Assembly (NCBI RefSeq): GCF_965219595.1
Contig: NZ_OZ244781.1
Coordinates: forward strand, 1,178,001 to 1,242,000
Length of the DNA stretch: 64,000 nucleotides
Direction: 5' to 3'
DNA from: Poriferisodalis sp022821985
Lineage (GTDB): Bacteria > Actinomycetota > Acidimicrobiia > Acidimicrobiales > Poriferisodalaceae
Shown here: one piece after another, positions 32,782 through 41,134 of the stretch
Layout of the letters: every line of letters begins with the position of its first letter
Position numbering within the stretch: the stretch's first letter is position 1
Program-made: the position numbers and the translations under genes
The notes under the pieces: generated by a model
The model's input: the letters and a program-made list of their open reading frames with translations, nothing else
Database searches by the model: none
What the model was told of the DNA's origin: nothing

Positions 32782-32852
32782 AGCGGGTGAGGGGAATCGA
32801 ACCCCCGTTATCAGCTTGGGAAGCTGAAGTTCTGCCATTGAACTACACCCGC
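32782..32852 (-). tRNA. tRNA-Gly (anticodon CCC)
   Basis: The minus strand folds as a 71-base tRNA: acceptor GCGGGTG/CACCCGC, D-arm with GTTCAATGGCAGAAC, anticodon stem TCAGC/GCTGA with loop TTCCCAA (anticodon CCC), T-arm GGGGG-TTCGATT-CCCCT, and discriminator T as expected for glycine. The 3' CCA is not encoded. It lies between the AbiE toxin gene and dcd, on the opposite strand. Confidence 0.95.
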
Positions 32853-32977
32853 TGGCGAAGGCCCGAGCCTATTCAGTGCTATTGCGACCGGGGGCGTCCA
32901 ATCCGATGCTCGGCCACTAGGGTCGCCCGGCGACGGATGCGGCGCACGCCGACTGCCAACGACGGAGGGGGAGTGGG

Positions 32978-33556
32978 GTGATCCTGTCGGACTGGAGCAT
33001 CCGTGAAGCGCTCGAGAAGGGCCGCATCATCATCGAACCGTTGGGCGATGCCGCCGTGCAGCCCTCATCGGTGGATTTGCGGCTCGACGCCACCTTTCGG
33101 GTGTTCCGCAATCACACCCGTCAGGTCATCGACGTCGTCGAGGATCAGACCGACCTGACCGAGGAGGTGGAGGTCGCGGCCGGCGATGCGTTCATCCTGC
33201 ACCCAGGCGAGTTCGCACTAGGCGCCACGCTCGAACGCGTCGCGATGCCTGATGACCTCGTCGGACGCATCGAGGGCAAGTCGTCGCTGGGGCGTCTCGG
33301 GCTGCTCATCCACACGACGGCCGGGTTCGTGGATCCCGGCTGGGACGGCTACCTGACCCTCGAACTGTCCAACGTGGCCAACCTGCCGATCACGCTGTAC
33401 CCCAGCATGAAGATCTGCCAGATCAGCTTCATGGAGATGACCACGCCGGCCGAGCATCCCTACGGCACCGAACTGCTCGGCTCCAAGTACCGAGGCCAGC
33501 GCGGCCCCACCCCCAGCCGCTACCACGAGAACTACCGCTCCCCCCGCATGCTGTGA
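32978..33556 (+). CDS. dcd: dCTP deaminase, probably bifunctional DCD-DUT
   Basis: 192-residue trimeric nucleotide enzyme with MILSDWSIREALEKGRI at the start, the PSSVDLRLD segment and the active-site GRIEGKSSLGRLGLLIHTTA. The HTTAGFVDPGWDGYLTLELS stretch resembles the bifunctional enzymes of mycobacteria and Methanocaldococcus that convert dCTP to dUMP, rather than the HVTAH type of E. coli. It starts with GTG. It supplies dTMP precursors and limits dUTP. Confidence 0.93.
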   Translation: MILSDWSIREALEKGRIIIEPLGDAAVQPSSVDLRLDATFRVFRNHTRQVIDVVEDQTDLTEEVEVAAGDAFILHPGEFALGATLERVAMPDDLVGRIEGKSSLGRLGLLIHTTAGFVDPGWDGYLTLELSNVANLPITLYPSMKICQISFMEMTTPAEHPYGTELLGSKYRGQRGPTPSRYHENYRSPRML

Positions 33557-33626
33557 CCATCGCTCGCGCAAAGTGTCGCACCGTTCGGTTACCCTGGAAC
33601 AAACGCGCGCATCCAAGGGAGAAGCC

Positions 33627-34667
33627 ATGACCGTCGCCACCGCAGCCGCTACGTCGTCTGATTTCGGTTTCGTCGATCTGTTCGCCGGGATCGGCGGCAT
33701 GCGCAAAGGCTTTGAGTCTGCTGGCGGGGAGTGCGTGTTCACCTGCGAGTGGGACAAGTACAGCCAGCAGACCTACCGCGCCAACTTCGGCGACGAGGAC
33801 ATCGCTGGCGACATCCGCGAGGTTCCCGCGTCCGACGTTCCGGATCACGATGTGCTGCTCGCCGGCTTCCCGTGCCAGCCGTTCTCCATTGCTGGAGTGT
33901 CTAAGAAGAACGCTCTCGATCACCCCCACGGTTTTGCCTGCGAAGCCCAAGGCACGCTGTTTTTCGAGGTCGCTCGAATCTTGGAGCACTGTCGTCCCAG
34001 GATGTTTCTGCTGGAGAACGTACGCAACCTCGTGAGCCACGACAGCGGCCGCACTTTCCGAACGATCTGCAGAGTGCTGCGTGAGGAACTGGGCTACGAA
34101 GTCAGCCATCGCGTCGTCAACGCCCGCGCGTGGGTGCCGCAGAACCGAGAACGCATCTTCATATTGGGAGTGCGCGACGGCACGCCCTTGGATCTCGACG
34201 ACCTGCCAATCCCCGACGTCGGGAACGGTCCGCTCCTCGACACGGTGTTGCATCCAGAGGACGGCAGCGAGGTACCCGAGCCTCACTACACCCTCGGCGA
34301 CGACGGCCAAGTCTCGGATCGATACACGCTGTCTGACCATCTCTGGACCTACCTGCAGGACTACGCCACCAAGCACCGCGAGCGGGGCAACGGCTTCGGC
34401 TACGGCTTGGTTGACGGATCGCGGACGGCGCGCACGCTGTCGGCCCGCTACTACAAGGATGGCTCTGAGATCCTCGTTGACCAAGTAGGCGAGAATCCGC
34501 GTCGCCTGACTCCCCGCGAGTGCGCCCGTCTCATGGGCTTCGACGCCCTCGACGCTGAACCGTTTCAGATCCCCGTCTCTGACACACAGGCCTACCGCCA
34601 GTTCGGCAACGCCGTCGTGGTCCCGGTCGTCGAGCACCTAGCTGACTACGTCGCCAACGCATTCTGA
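33627..34667 (+). CDS. Dcm/EcoRII-type DNA cytosine-5 methyltransferase
   Basis: 346 residues from ATG 33627 (AAGGGAG upstream). m5C methylase motifs: FVDLFAGIGGMRKGF (I), the catalytic Cys in LLAGFPCQPFSIAGVSKK (IV), MFLLENVRNL (VI), VPQNRERIFILGV (VIII) and QFGNAVVVPVV (X). The run around AGVSKKNALDHPHGFAC, QGTLFFEV and ENVRNLVSHDSGRTF is very like E. coli Dcm and M.EcoRII, so CCWGG recognition is a reasonable prediction. It is followed by a nuclease with an EcoRII-N-like front end, hence a likely restriction-modification pair. Confidence 0.92.
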   Translation: MTVATAAATSSDFGFVDLFAGIGGMRKGFESAGGECVFTCEWDKYSQQTYRANFGDEDIAGDIREVPASDVPDHDVLLAGFPCQPFSIAGVSKKNALDHPHGFACEAQGTLFFEVARILEHCRPRMFLLENVRNLVSHDSGRTFRTICRVLREELGYEVSHRVVNARAWVPQNRERIFILGVRDGTPLDLDDLPIPDVGNGPLLDTVLHPEDGSEVPEPHYTLGDDGQVSDRYTLSDHLWTYLQDYATKHRERGNGFGYGLVDGSRTARTLSARYYKDGSEILVDQVGENPRRLTPRECARLMGFDALDAEPFQIPVSDTQAYRQFGNAVVVPVVEHLADYVANAF

Positions 34668-34731
34668 GCTCGGCAAGCTGCCCGAAAATGCCGCCCATGA
34701 TGGCGTGGCCGTTCTGTAGTTTCTGTTTGCG

Positions 34732-35457
34732 ATGGCTGCCGAAAGTCTCACGAAGAAGCTCTCACGGACTGACGTCGGCGTGAGCAGCACTCATCAGAGT
34801 GGGATCTTGATTCCGGTTCGAGACGGCGCACGGGTCTTTCCCGCGCCACTCGGCCGCGGTGACGACGACGGATGGTTCAAGTGTCTCGACCCGGACGGTC
34901 ACGAATGGGACTTCCGGTTCAAGCACCGAGCAAAGCGAAGCGAGTCGCGAGTCACCTATACGACGCCGTTCGTCGGGAAGTACGGCCTTCAGGCCGGGGA
35001 CTCGATCACGATCACCGCGCCCGAAGACGAGAGCTCGCACTATCGCATTTCCTTTGACCGCGACGATTCGCCAGAGGTGGTGCTCGGCGAAGAGGAGCTT
35101 GAGTTCGCTCCCGAAGGTACAGTGCGTCGTGTCTGGGCCAACTCGTACGAGCGTGACCCACGGAACAAAGCACTGGCCAAGAAGCTCCATGGCACTGCCT
35201 GCTTCGGCTGCGATCTAGAGATGTCGGCTACCTACGGGGAGATTGCGGCGGGTTTCATCCACATCCATCACGTCATCCCGCTCAGCGAACTGGACGCCCC
35301 ACGAGCGCCCGACCCGCGCGATCTTGTCCCACTGTGCCCAAACTGTCATGCAGTAGTGCATCTGCGCAAACGGCCGCTGACCATCGCGGAGCTACGGGAG
35401 CGGATCCGATTGGCCACACGTCCGACAGGCCCTGCGACGAGTCAGACGAACCCATAA
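34732..35457 (+). CDS. HNH endonuclease with EcoRII-N-like (B3) recognition domain, probable restriction enzyme
   Basis: 241 residues. The N-terminal about 120 residues begin LTKKLSRTDVGVSSTHQSGI followed by LIP, resembling the EcoRII N-terminal effector/DNA-binding domain (ND-TG-GHQ-G-IP pattern). The C-terminal part is an HNH nuclease: CFGCD, GFIHIHHVIPLSEL, then DLVPLCPNCHAVVHLRKRP, with the His pair and Cys-x2-Cys zinc knuckle. The adjacent methylase is Dcm-like, so the enzyme probably cuts an unmethylated CCWGG-type site. Domain naming is by eye. The Shine-Dalgarno before ATG 34732 is weak. Confidence 0.75.
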   Translation: MAAESLTKKLSRTDVGVSSTHQSGILIPVRDGARVFPAPLGRGDDDGWFKCLDPDGHEWDFRFKHRAKRSESRVTYTTPFVGKYGLQAGDSITITAPEDESSHYRISFDRDDSPEVVLGEEELEFAPEGTVRRVWANSYERDPRNKALAKKLHGTACFGCDLEMSATYGEIAAGFIHIHHVIPLSELDAPRAPDPRDLVPLCPNCHAVVHLRKRPLTIAELRERIRLATRPTGPATSQTNP

Positions 35458-35483
35458 ACGGAACAGGCCCAATGGAGGGCCAC

Positions 35484-36197
35484 GTGAATATCGCCCCGTA
35501 CTTCTACAAAATTTACAGAGTCGACGGCAAGGGCGCTCCGGCCCGTTACTTGGGAATGTCGATACCGGTAGCTCCACGCGGTGGACTGCTGACAGCGAGG
35601 CATGTCGTGGATGTGGAACTCGCCAGCGACGAGCGAATCGCTGTCGCCGATCACGGGATGCAGCACTTGTGTCCGGTCGACGCGGTCCGATTCTCAACTG
35701 ATTGCACGCTCGATCTTGCGTACATCAGTTCGAACTCGATGCGAGGCCAGCGCGAGTACCTTCCCATTCTGTCGCCGCCCGAAATCCGGATGGGCCTCGA
35801 TGTCTACACCTTCGGGCACTATCTCCCAGAAGGCAGCAGGACGGAGACACGGCATGGTTACTTCAAGGGCAACGTCGTAAACGTCTCGGACGCGATGCCG
35901 ACCGGTCATGTGGGGCTGACGCTCTCCTACCCAATTCTTGAGGGGCTCTCGGGATCAGCGATCCTCACTTACCACAATGGCGTCAAGATCGTGGGCTTGG
36001 CAATCGGTAATGCGGCCTCGCGAGTCCTCGCCCAAGAGCACGTTGAGTACGTGCATGCAGGCGACGAGATACATGTAAGGGAATCAGTTCATCGGATCAT
36101 TGAGTTGGGTCAAGCTCACAATGCTCCGTCGATAATCCGTTTTGCAGATGAGCTATCGCTTCCGATTCTGGTGACTTCGGAACGAGCAAATGTGTGA
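35484..36197 (+). CDS. Trypsin-like serine protease, possibly defence-associated
   Basis: 237 residues from GTG 35484, which has GGAGG five bases upstream; ATG 35472 is an alternative. A trypsin-like triad is visible: His in GGLLTARHVVD, Asp in TDCTLDLAYIS, Ser in LEGLSGSAIL. No signal peptide or membrane segment, so it is probably cytoplasmic. It follows the HNH nuclease by 26 bases, suggesting one operon. Trypsin-like proteases occur in several phage-defence systems; a link to restriction here is inference only. Confidence 0.65.
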   Translation: MNIAPYFYKIYRVDGKGAPARYLGMSIPVAPRGGLLTARHVVDVELASDERIAVADHGMQHLCPVDAVRFSTDCTLDLAYISSNSMRGQREYLPILSPPEIRMGLDVYTFGHYLPEGSRTETRHGYFKGNVVNVSDAMPTGHVGLTLSYPILEGLSGSAILTYHNGVKIVGLAIGNAASRVLAQEHVEYVHAGDEIHVRESVHRIIELGQAHNAPSIIRFADELSLPILVTSERANV

Positions 36198-36329
36198 TCC
36201 GCTGACATCCCGATGGTCATGTCGGCGGACGGCTCCCGCTCGGCCAAGACTTCATGGCCTAGCTCGCGGAGGTCACTGAAGCCCACTTGAGCCGGTACCG
36301 CGACGCGTTCGAGCGAAACCGGACGGTCC

Positions 36330-36647
36330 TCAGCTAGCTCGGCTCTCTTCGAGCGGCGCCGCCGTCATTTCGAGGTTGAGCGCTCCTGCGAGGGCGACGA
36401 GGGTTGACAGCGTCGGGTTTGGGCTCTCGGCGGAGAAGAGGCGTCTGATCACCTCCGGACGCAAGTCCGCCCTGCGAGCGAGTTCGGCCTTGCTGAGCTG
36501 CAAGCTGCGTCGGCGCTGGTCGAGCGCTCGGATTATTCCGTCGATCTGGTCAATGCGCTGACGCGCGGCGTCGTAGGCGCGTTCGTAATCTGGATCTGCC
36601 CTGCGGTCTCGCAGATACCGCTCTGCACCGGTGCGCGCCCTTGCCAT
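36330..36647 (-). CDS. XRE-family HTH regulator (antitoxin-like, no partner seen)
   Basis: 105 residues. An N-terminal helical part (ERYLRDRRADPDYERAYDAA) precedes an XRE helix-turn-helix (LSKAELARRADLRPEVIRRL then NPTLSTLVALAGALNLEM), a pattern common to HigA/RelB-linked regulators. The expected toxin gene is absent on either side. ATG 36647 is preferred; GTG 36656 is in frame. A near-perfect palindrome lies 14 bases upstream. The 130 bases between its stop and the protease gene contain no intact gene. Confidence 0.75.
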   Translation of the reverse strand: MARARTGAERYLRDRRADPDYERAYDAARQRIDQIDGIIRALDQRRRSLQLSKAELARRADLRPEVIRRLFSAESPNPTLSTLVALAGALNLEMTAAPLEESRAS

Positions 36648-36660
36648 GAGACCCACTCTA

Positions 36661-36680
36661 GCGTGACATAAATGTTACGC
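36661..36680. promoter_or_regulatory. Palindromic operator upstream of the HTH gene
   Basis: GCGTGACATAAATGTTACGC: nine-base arms with one mismatch around AA. Its position directly before the XRE gene suggests autorepression by that protein. Confidence 0.65.
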
Positions 36681-36777
36681 CAAACCGATCGAGCGTCGTT
36701 CGGTGGCCGCTCCGCGACATATCGTCGCTGGGCCTTTCGCGCCTTTTCGCGGCGAGTTGCCCACGCGAAGGCGAGGA

Positions 36778-38955
36778 TCAGTCGTCGGCGGCTTCGAGGG
36801 CGTCGATGAGGTGGATGGAGATGTCGGCCACCTTGACCTCGTCGTCCTCGACACCGTGGCCCTTTACGCCGTCGTCGATCATGATGAAGCAGAACGGGCA
36901 CGCCGTGGCGATGCGGTCGGCGCCGGTGTCGAGCAGCTCGCGTGAGCGCTCGTCGTTGACCTTGGTGCCGATGGTCTCCTCCATCCACATGCGCGCACCG
37001 CCGGCCCCGCAGCACATGCCCTTGGTGCCGTTGCGGGGGGCCTCCACGATCTCCACGCCGCCGAGGCTGCCGATGACGTTGCGCGGCGCCAGGTACACGT
37101 CGTTGTGGCGGCCCAGGTAGCACGAGTCGTGGTACACGACCCGCTCATCCAGCCGCGCCTCGGAGAGATCCAAACGCCCGTCGGCCACGAGTTGTTCGAG
37201 GAACTGGGCATGGTGGATGACCTCCCAGTTCCCGCCGTACTGCGGATACTCGTTGCGCAGCGTGTTGAAGCAATGCGGGCACTGGGTGATGATCTTGCGG
37301 ACGCCCATGCCGTTGAGCGCCGTGATGTTCTCCGCTGCGAGCATCTGGAACAGGTACTCGTTGCCCGAGCGCCGAGCGCTGTCGCCGGTGCAGTTCTCGC
37401 CCGGGCCCAGGATGGCGAAGTCGACCCCAGCGCGCTGCAGCAGCTTGGCGGTGGCCACCGACACCCGGCGATTCTTGTCATCGAACGATCCGGCACAGCC
37501 CACCCAGTAGAGGTACTCGTGATCGAACGGGTCATCCGCGTCGACCACCTCCACATCGAGACCGTCGGCCCAGTCGGCCCGTTCGCCGTTGTTGAGGTTC
37601 CAGGGGTTGGCGTTGTTCTCCATGCCCCGGAACGCACCGCCCAGCTCGGCGGGGAACTCGCTCTCCATCAGCGTCAGGTAGCGACGCATGTCGAGGATCT
37701 TGTCGAGGATCTCGATGTTGACCGGGCAGTTCTCGTCGCACGCCTTGCACGTCGTGCACGCCCAGAGTTCTTCGTGGGTGATCCGCTCGAAGACCGAGTC
37801 CGCCGCCACAGTGATCTCGGCATCAGTGCCGATCGGCGGCGTCACCCCGCCGTGCTCACCGGTCGCGGCCATGATCTCGCCGGTCTTCAGCACGATCTCG
37901 CGGGGATCGAGCGGCTTGCCCGTGGCATGGGCCGGGCACACCGCAGTGCAGCGGCCGCACATCGTGCAGGCGTCGGTGTCGAGCAGCTGCTTCCAGGTGA
38001 ACTCGTTCACCATCGATACGCCGATGGTCTCGATGTCTTCGGCTTCCATCAGGTCGGGCACCATCCGCATGGCGCCTTTGGGGCGCTCGCGGTCGCGCAG
38101 GTACATGTTGAGCGGCGAGGTGAACATGTGCCGCAGCATGGTGATGGGCAGCATTACCAGGAAGGCCATGAAGCAGCCCACGTGGGCGATCCACCACACC
38201 TGGTGCCAGCCGCGGATGTTGGCGAGGCCGTCGAATGCAGCCGACAGCGGGTAGCCGATGAACGACCACTGCTCGTATGCCGGCCGACCGTCGATCACGA
38301 TGCGCATGGCCTCGGCCACGAACCCGGTGGCGCCCAGCGCGGCAAGCACGATCAGGATCACCATGTGCTCGGGCCGCGATTTGATCCTGATGCGGTACGG
38401 GCGAGCGGCATACCGGCGCACAATGGCCCAGATCGCTCCGGCCAGGAAGATCGCTCCCGCCAAGTCGCCGACGAAGCTGAAGCCTTGGTAGGTGGGACCG
38501 ACGAGGAACTTTGCGGCCGTCGGCAGCTGGTGGTTGATCTCGAGCGTGGTGGTGACGGCCAGCAGCACCAGGAAGCCGTAATAGAGCAATGCGTGCATCA
38601 CGCCAGCGGCCGGATCGCGCAGCAGCGTCTGCATGAGCACGCCGCCGCGGTAGTCGTGCAGCCGCCGGCTGGCGTTGGACGCAGTGGTGGAGCGTCGATC
38701 AGGCGCGCCCCGCTGCCAGTTGCGGGTGCGCTGGGCGAAGTTCCATGCTCCGTAGACGATCAGCACGCACGTCAAGGCGTAGAACGCGAACTTGACCCCG
38801 CCCGGCACATTGCCGAACACCTCGCGATGCGCGGCGTCGGTGTCTTCGTGGAAGCCGAAGGCGGCCGCGGCAATGCCCGACGCAGCGGTGATCGCTGCGA
38901 ATGCGATACCGATGCCCAGCACGAGCTGGTGCGGTCGCAGAGGCGGCTTGCTCAC
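36778..38955 (-). CDS. EtfD-like membrane (Fe-S) oxidoreductase
   Basis: 725 residues. The N-terminal about 300 hold several membrane helices with His residues, as in NarI/HdrE-type cytochrome b. Two 4Fe-4S clusters follow (CTMCGRCTAVCPAHA and CTTCKACDENCP), then two CCG domains with YWVGCAG, CPHCFNTL, SCYLGRHNDVY, CCGAGGARMW and CPFCF. The arrangement matches mycobacterial Rv0338c (EtfD), which passes electrons from ETF in fatty-acid oxidation to the membrane quinone pool. No etfAB genes are adjacent. The start has no strong alternative. Confidence 0.88.
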   Translation of the reverse strand: MSKPPLRPHQLVLGIGIAFAAITAASGIAAAAFGFHEDTDAAHREVFGNVPGGVKFAFYALTCVLIVYGAWNFAQRTRNWQRGAPDRRSTTASNASRRLHDYRGGVLMQTLLRDPAAGVMHALLYYGFLVLLAVTTTLEINHQLPTAAKFLVGPTYQGFSFVGDLAGAIFLAGAIWAIVRRYAARPYRIRIKSRPEHMVILIVLAALGATGFVAEAMRIVIDGRPAYEQWSFIGYPLSAAFDGLANIRGWHQVWWIAHVGCFMAFLVMLPITMLRHMFTSPLNMYLRDRERPKGAMRMVPDLMEAEDIETIGVSMVNEFTWKQLLDTDACTMCGRCTAVCPAHATGKPLDPREIVLKTGEIMAATGEHGGVTPPIGTDAEITVAADSVFERITHEELWACTTCKACDENCPVNIEILDKILDMRRYLTLMESEFPAELGGAFRGMENNANPWNLNNGERADWADGLDVEVVDADDPFDHEYLYWVGCAGSFDDKNRRVSVATAKLLQRAGVDFAILGPGENCTGDSARRSGNEYLFQMLAAENITALNGMGVRKIITQCPHCFNTLRNEYPQYGGNWEVIHHAQFLEQLVADGRLDLSEARLDERVVYHDSCYLGRHNDVYLAPRNVIGSLGGVEIVEAPRNGTKGMCCGAGGARMWMEETIGTKVNDERSRELLDTGADRIATACPFCFIMIDDGVKGHGVEDDEVKVADISIHLIDALEAADD

Positions 38956-39040
38956 GCTGGCGAAGTTAGCTGACGGCCCTGCGACAGCCGGGAGCCTCGA
39001 ACGCCAACGGCGCCCGCGGGCTCACGATGCCGCGAGCGGT

Positions 39041-39472
39041 TCAGCCGTAGAGCTTGCGGTTGGCCTTGCGCAGGCGAGCTGCCAGCTCTGACAGCAGCTT
39101 GTGCGCCACCGACGGGGTGCTGTCGATGATGCCCTTCAGCTCCCGCCGCGACAGCATGATCGTCTCCATGTCGGTAGCGGCAACCACCGACGCGGTGCGC
39201 GGGCCATCGTCGAACAGCGACATCTCGCCGATGGACTCGCCCGGGCCGATCTCGGCGACTTTGCGCCCGTTGCGCCGCACGACTGCGGTGCCGTGCACGA
39301 TCACGAAGGCGTAGCCGGCCGTTGGACCGCCGCTGCCTTCCTCCACGATGTTGTCGCCGGCCGTGAAATCGATTTGCTCGGCCCTGCGTGCGATGTGCTG
39401 GAGTTCCTTCTTGCTGCAGTCGGAGAACAGATCAACTTCACGAAGACTCTCCGCACGATTCGCTACCGACAT
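39041..39472 (-). CDS. Cyclic nucleotide-binding domain protein
   Basis: 143 residues from ATG 39472 (AAGGAG upstream). It is essentially one cNMP-binding (Crp-like) domain: LFSDCSKKELQHIARRAEQI, GYAFVIVHGTAVVRRNGRKV, then the phosphate-binding cassette GPGESIGEMSLFDDGPRTAS. No helix-turn-helix or enzyme domain follows, so it is a stand-alone sensor. It is upstream of and co-directional with the EtfD-like gene, separated by about 85 bases. Target unknown. Confidence 0.88.
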   Translation of the reverse strand: MSVANRAESLREVDLFSDCSKKELQHIARRAEQIDFTAGDNIVEEGSGGPTAGYAFVIVHGTAVVRRNGRKVAEIGPGESIGEMSLFDDGPRTASVVAATDMETIMLSRRELKGIIDSTPSVAHKLLSELAARLRKANRKLYG

Positions 39473-39657
39473 ATCCCGCTCCTTGCCGCCGTGGGCTGTT
39501 GCGCCGGGGCTGGCTGGCCCACAAGCGCCGGACCGTAGCACGCGCCCGGCCCCCAAGACGCGCCAGAGACTAGCGCCCGCCGCCCGCCAGACGGGCAAGT
39601 TGCGTGCAATCGGCCCTGCGGCGTGCGACGCTACAGAGGCTGAGTCGGGAGGGCGCA

Positions 39658-40011
39658 ATGGTTGAGGCCTCGGTTGCGATGGTGACAGCGGTCATCAAGC
39701 CGCACCGGCTCGAGATGGTGCTCGAGGCGCTGCGGGATCTCGACATCACCGGGCTCACCGCATCGGAGGTACGGGGATTCGGCCGTCAGGGCGGCCACAC
39801 CGAGACGTACCGGGGCACCGAGTACCACGTGGACTTCATTCCCAAGGTTCGCATCGAGGTGCTGGTGGCGACCGAGCTGGCGGAGCGGGTGGTGGATGCC
39901 ATAGTCGAATCCACGCGTACTGAGCGGATTGGCGATGGCAAAGTGTGGGTCACTGCCGTCAACAGCGTTGTGCGTATTCGCACTGGTGAGCGCGGCATCG
40001 ACGCTCTCTAG
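39658..40011 (+). CDS. PII nitrogen regulatory protein (GlnB/GlnK family)
   Basis: 117 residues from ATG 39658 (GGGAGGG upstream). PII pattern: MVTAVIKPHRLEMVLEAL, GFGRQGGHTETYRG, the T-loop TEYHVDFIPKV with the tyrosine that is usually modified, and the C-terminal DGKVWVTAVNSVVRIRTGER. It senses ATP/ADP and 2-oxoglutarate. Neither amtB, glnD nor glnA is nearby, so GlnB versus GlnK cannot be decided. The preceding eight residues before MVTAV are unusual for PII. Confidence 0.92.
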   Translation: MVEASVAMVTAVIKPHRLEMVLEALRDLDITGLTASEVRGFGRQGGHTETYRGTEYHVDFIPKVRIEVLVATELAERVVDAIVESTRTERIGDGKVWVTAVNSVVRIRTGERGIDAL

Positions 40012-40032
40012 CCGGAGGGCGCGCTGAATCGT

Positions 40033-40133
40033 GTGCCCGCGGCGAGGGCGGCAGTGCCCTCAGCGACCAGCGATCCGGCTGGTCGCAACGTCGCCGAGTT
40101 CACCGCCGCCCTCGCCGCTATTCGCCTGGTGCG
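40033..40133. repeat. Direct repeat flanking gpmA, copy 1
   Basis: About 100 bases closely matching 40909-41011. Shared runs include CCCTCAGCGACCAGCGATCC and CGCAACGTCGC. It lies between the PII gene and the gpmA stop. Origin and function unknown. Confidence 0.85.
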
Positions 40134-40146
40134 CTTTAGGCGATAC

Positions 40147-40869
40147 TCAGCGGAGGTAGCGGGTCTCTACTGGGCACTGCGTTGTTACTTGCAGGTCGGC
40201 GTCGAGTTCGTAGACGAGGGGTATGCCGGTGGGGATGTTGAGCTGGGCGATCTCGCTGTCGCCGATGCCGTCGAGATGCTTCACGAGCGCCCGCAGGCTG
40301 TTGCCGTGCGCGGCGACCAACACGGTCGCGCCGGCTCGCAGATCGCCGACGATGCCGTCATGCCAGTAGGGCAGCATGCGCTGCACGACGTCGGCTAGGC
40401 ACTCGCCGCGCGGCACCTCGCCGGCGGCCAAGCCTGCGTAGCGCGGGTCGCTGGCGACGTCGAATTCGTGGTCTGGGGGCATCGACGGGGGAGGCACGTC
40501 ATAGCTGCGCCGCCAGAGATGGACTTGTTCGGCGCCGTGCCGTTCGGCCATCTCCGCCTTGTTCAGACCGGTGAGCGCGCCGTAGTGCCGTTCGTTGAGA
40601 CGCCAGTGCCGCCGTACCGGCAGCCAGCTCCGGCCCATCGCGTCGAGTGTCGCGTTGGCGGTCTGGATGGCACGCCGAAGGAGCGATGTGTGCACGACGT
40701 CGGGTGCGATGCCTGCAGCGAGGAGGGTGGCGCCGGCGGCGTGGGCTTCCGCCTGCCCGTCGTCAGTCAGCCCGACGTCCCACCAGCCGGTGAAGCGGTT
40801 CTCGAGATTCCAGGCGCTCTGGCCGTGGCGCAGGAGCACGAGTGTGTGCGTGTCGCCTGGCGATGGCAT
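40147..40869 (-). CDS. gpmA: 2,3-bisphosphoglycerate-dependent phosphoglycerate mutase
   Basis: 240-residue histidine phosphatase-fold glycolytic enzyme that interconverts 3- and 2-phosphoglycerate. Motifs: LVLLRHGQSAWNLENRFTGW with the phosphorylated His, LNERHYGALTGLNKAE, and AAHGNSLRALVKHLDG near the C-terminus with the second catalytic His. Length and motifs are those of active enzymes. The gene is bracketed by two 100-base direct repeats, one on each side. Confidence 0.96.
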   Translation of the reverse strand: MPSPGDTHTLVLLRHGQSAWNLENRFTGWWDVGLTDDGQAEAHAAGATLLAAGIAPDVVHTSLLRRAIQTANATLDAMGRSWLPVRRHWRLNERHYGALTGLNKAEMAERHGAEQVHLWRRSYDVPPPSMPPDHEFDVASDPRYAGLAAGEVPRGECLADVVQRMLPYWHDGIVGDLRAGATVLVAAHGNSLRALVKHLDGIGDSEIAQLNIPTGIPLVYELDADLQVTTQCPVETRYLR

Positions 40870-40908
40870 GGGCTTGCACGGTAGCCCGCCACGGTCGTGG
40901 TCAGTTGT

Positions 40909-41011
40909 GGGCCCGCAGCGAAGGCGGCAGGACCCTCAGCGACCAGCGATCCGGTTGGCCGCAACGTCGCAGAGTCTCCTGCCGCCTCGGCTGCTATGAC
41001 GCTTGTGCGGC
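40909..41011. repeat. Direct repeat flanking gpmA, copy 2
   Basis: Second copy of the repeat at 40033-40133, in the same orientation, between gpmA and the dnaK promoter. Differences are scattered substitutions and a few indels, so the duplication is not recent. Confidence 0.85.
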
Positions 41012-41034
41012 AGTACCGGTAGCATGACTCAGAG

Positions 41035-41066
41035 AAGTTGCTAATAAGACACTCAACTTATATGCT
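41035..41066 (+). promoter_or_regulatory. Probable dnaK operon promoter/operator
   Basis: Inverted repeat AAGTTG (41035-41040) and CAACTT (41054-41059), overlapping a candidate promoter TTGCTA (41038-41043), 17 bases, TATGCT (41061-41066). The operon encodes HspR, but the repeat only partly resembles the known HAIR site (CTTGAGT, seven bases, ACTCAAG). Confidence 0.45.
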
Positions 41067-41134
41067 TATCTCCACTACCAATCTGCATTCTTGGCCGGTT
41101 TGGGCCGGGATACCACACAAGGAAAGGCACAGCA

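Noticed and set aside
36198..36329. Possible degraded gene (a short frame reading LSRYRDAFERNRTVLS)
   Set aside because: Interrupted by stops and too short to assign; left as unannotated spacer.
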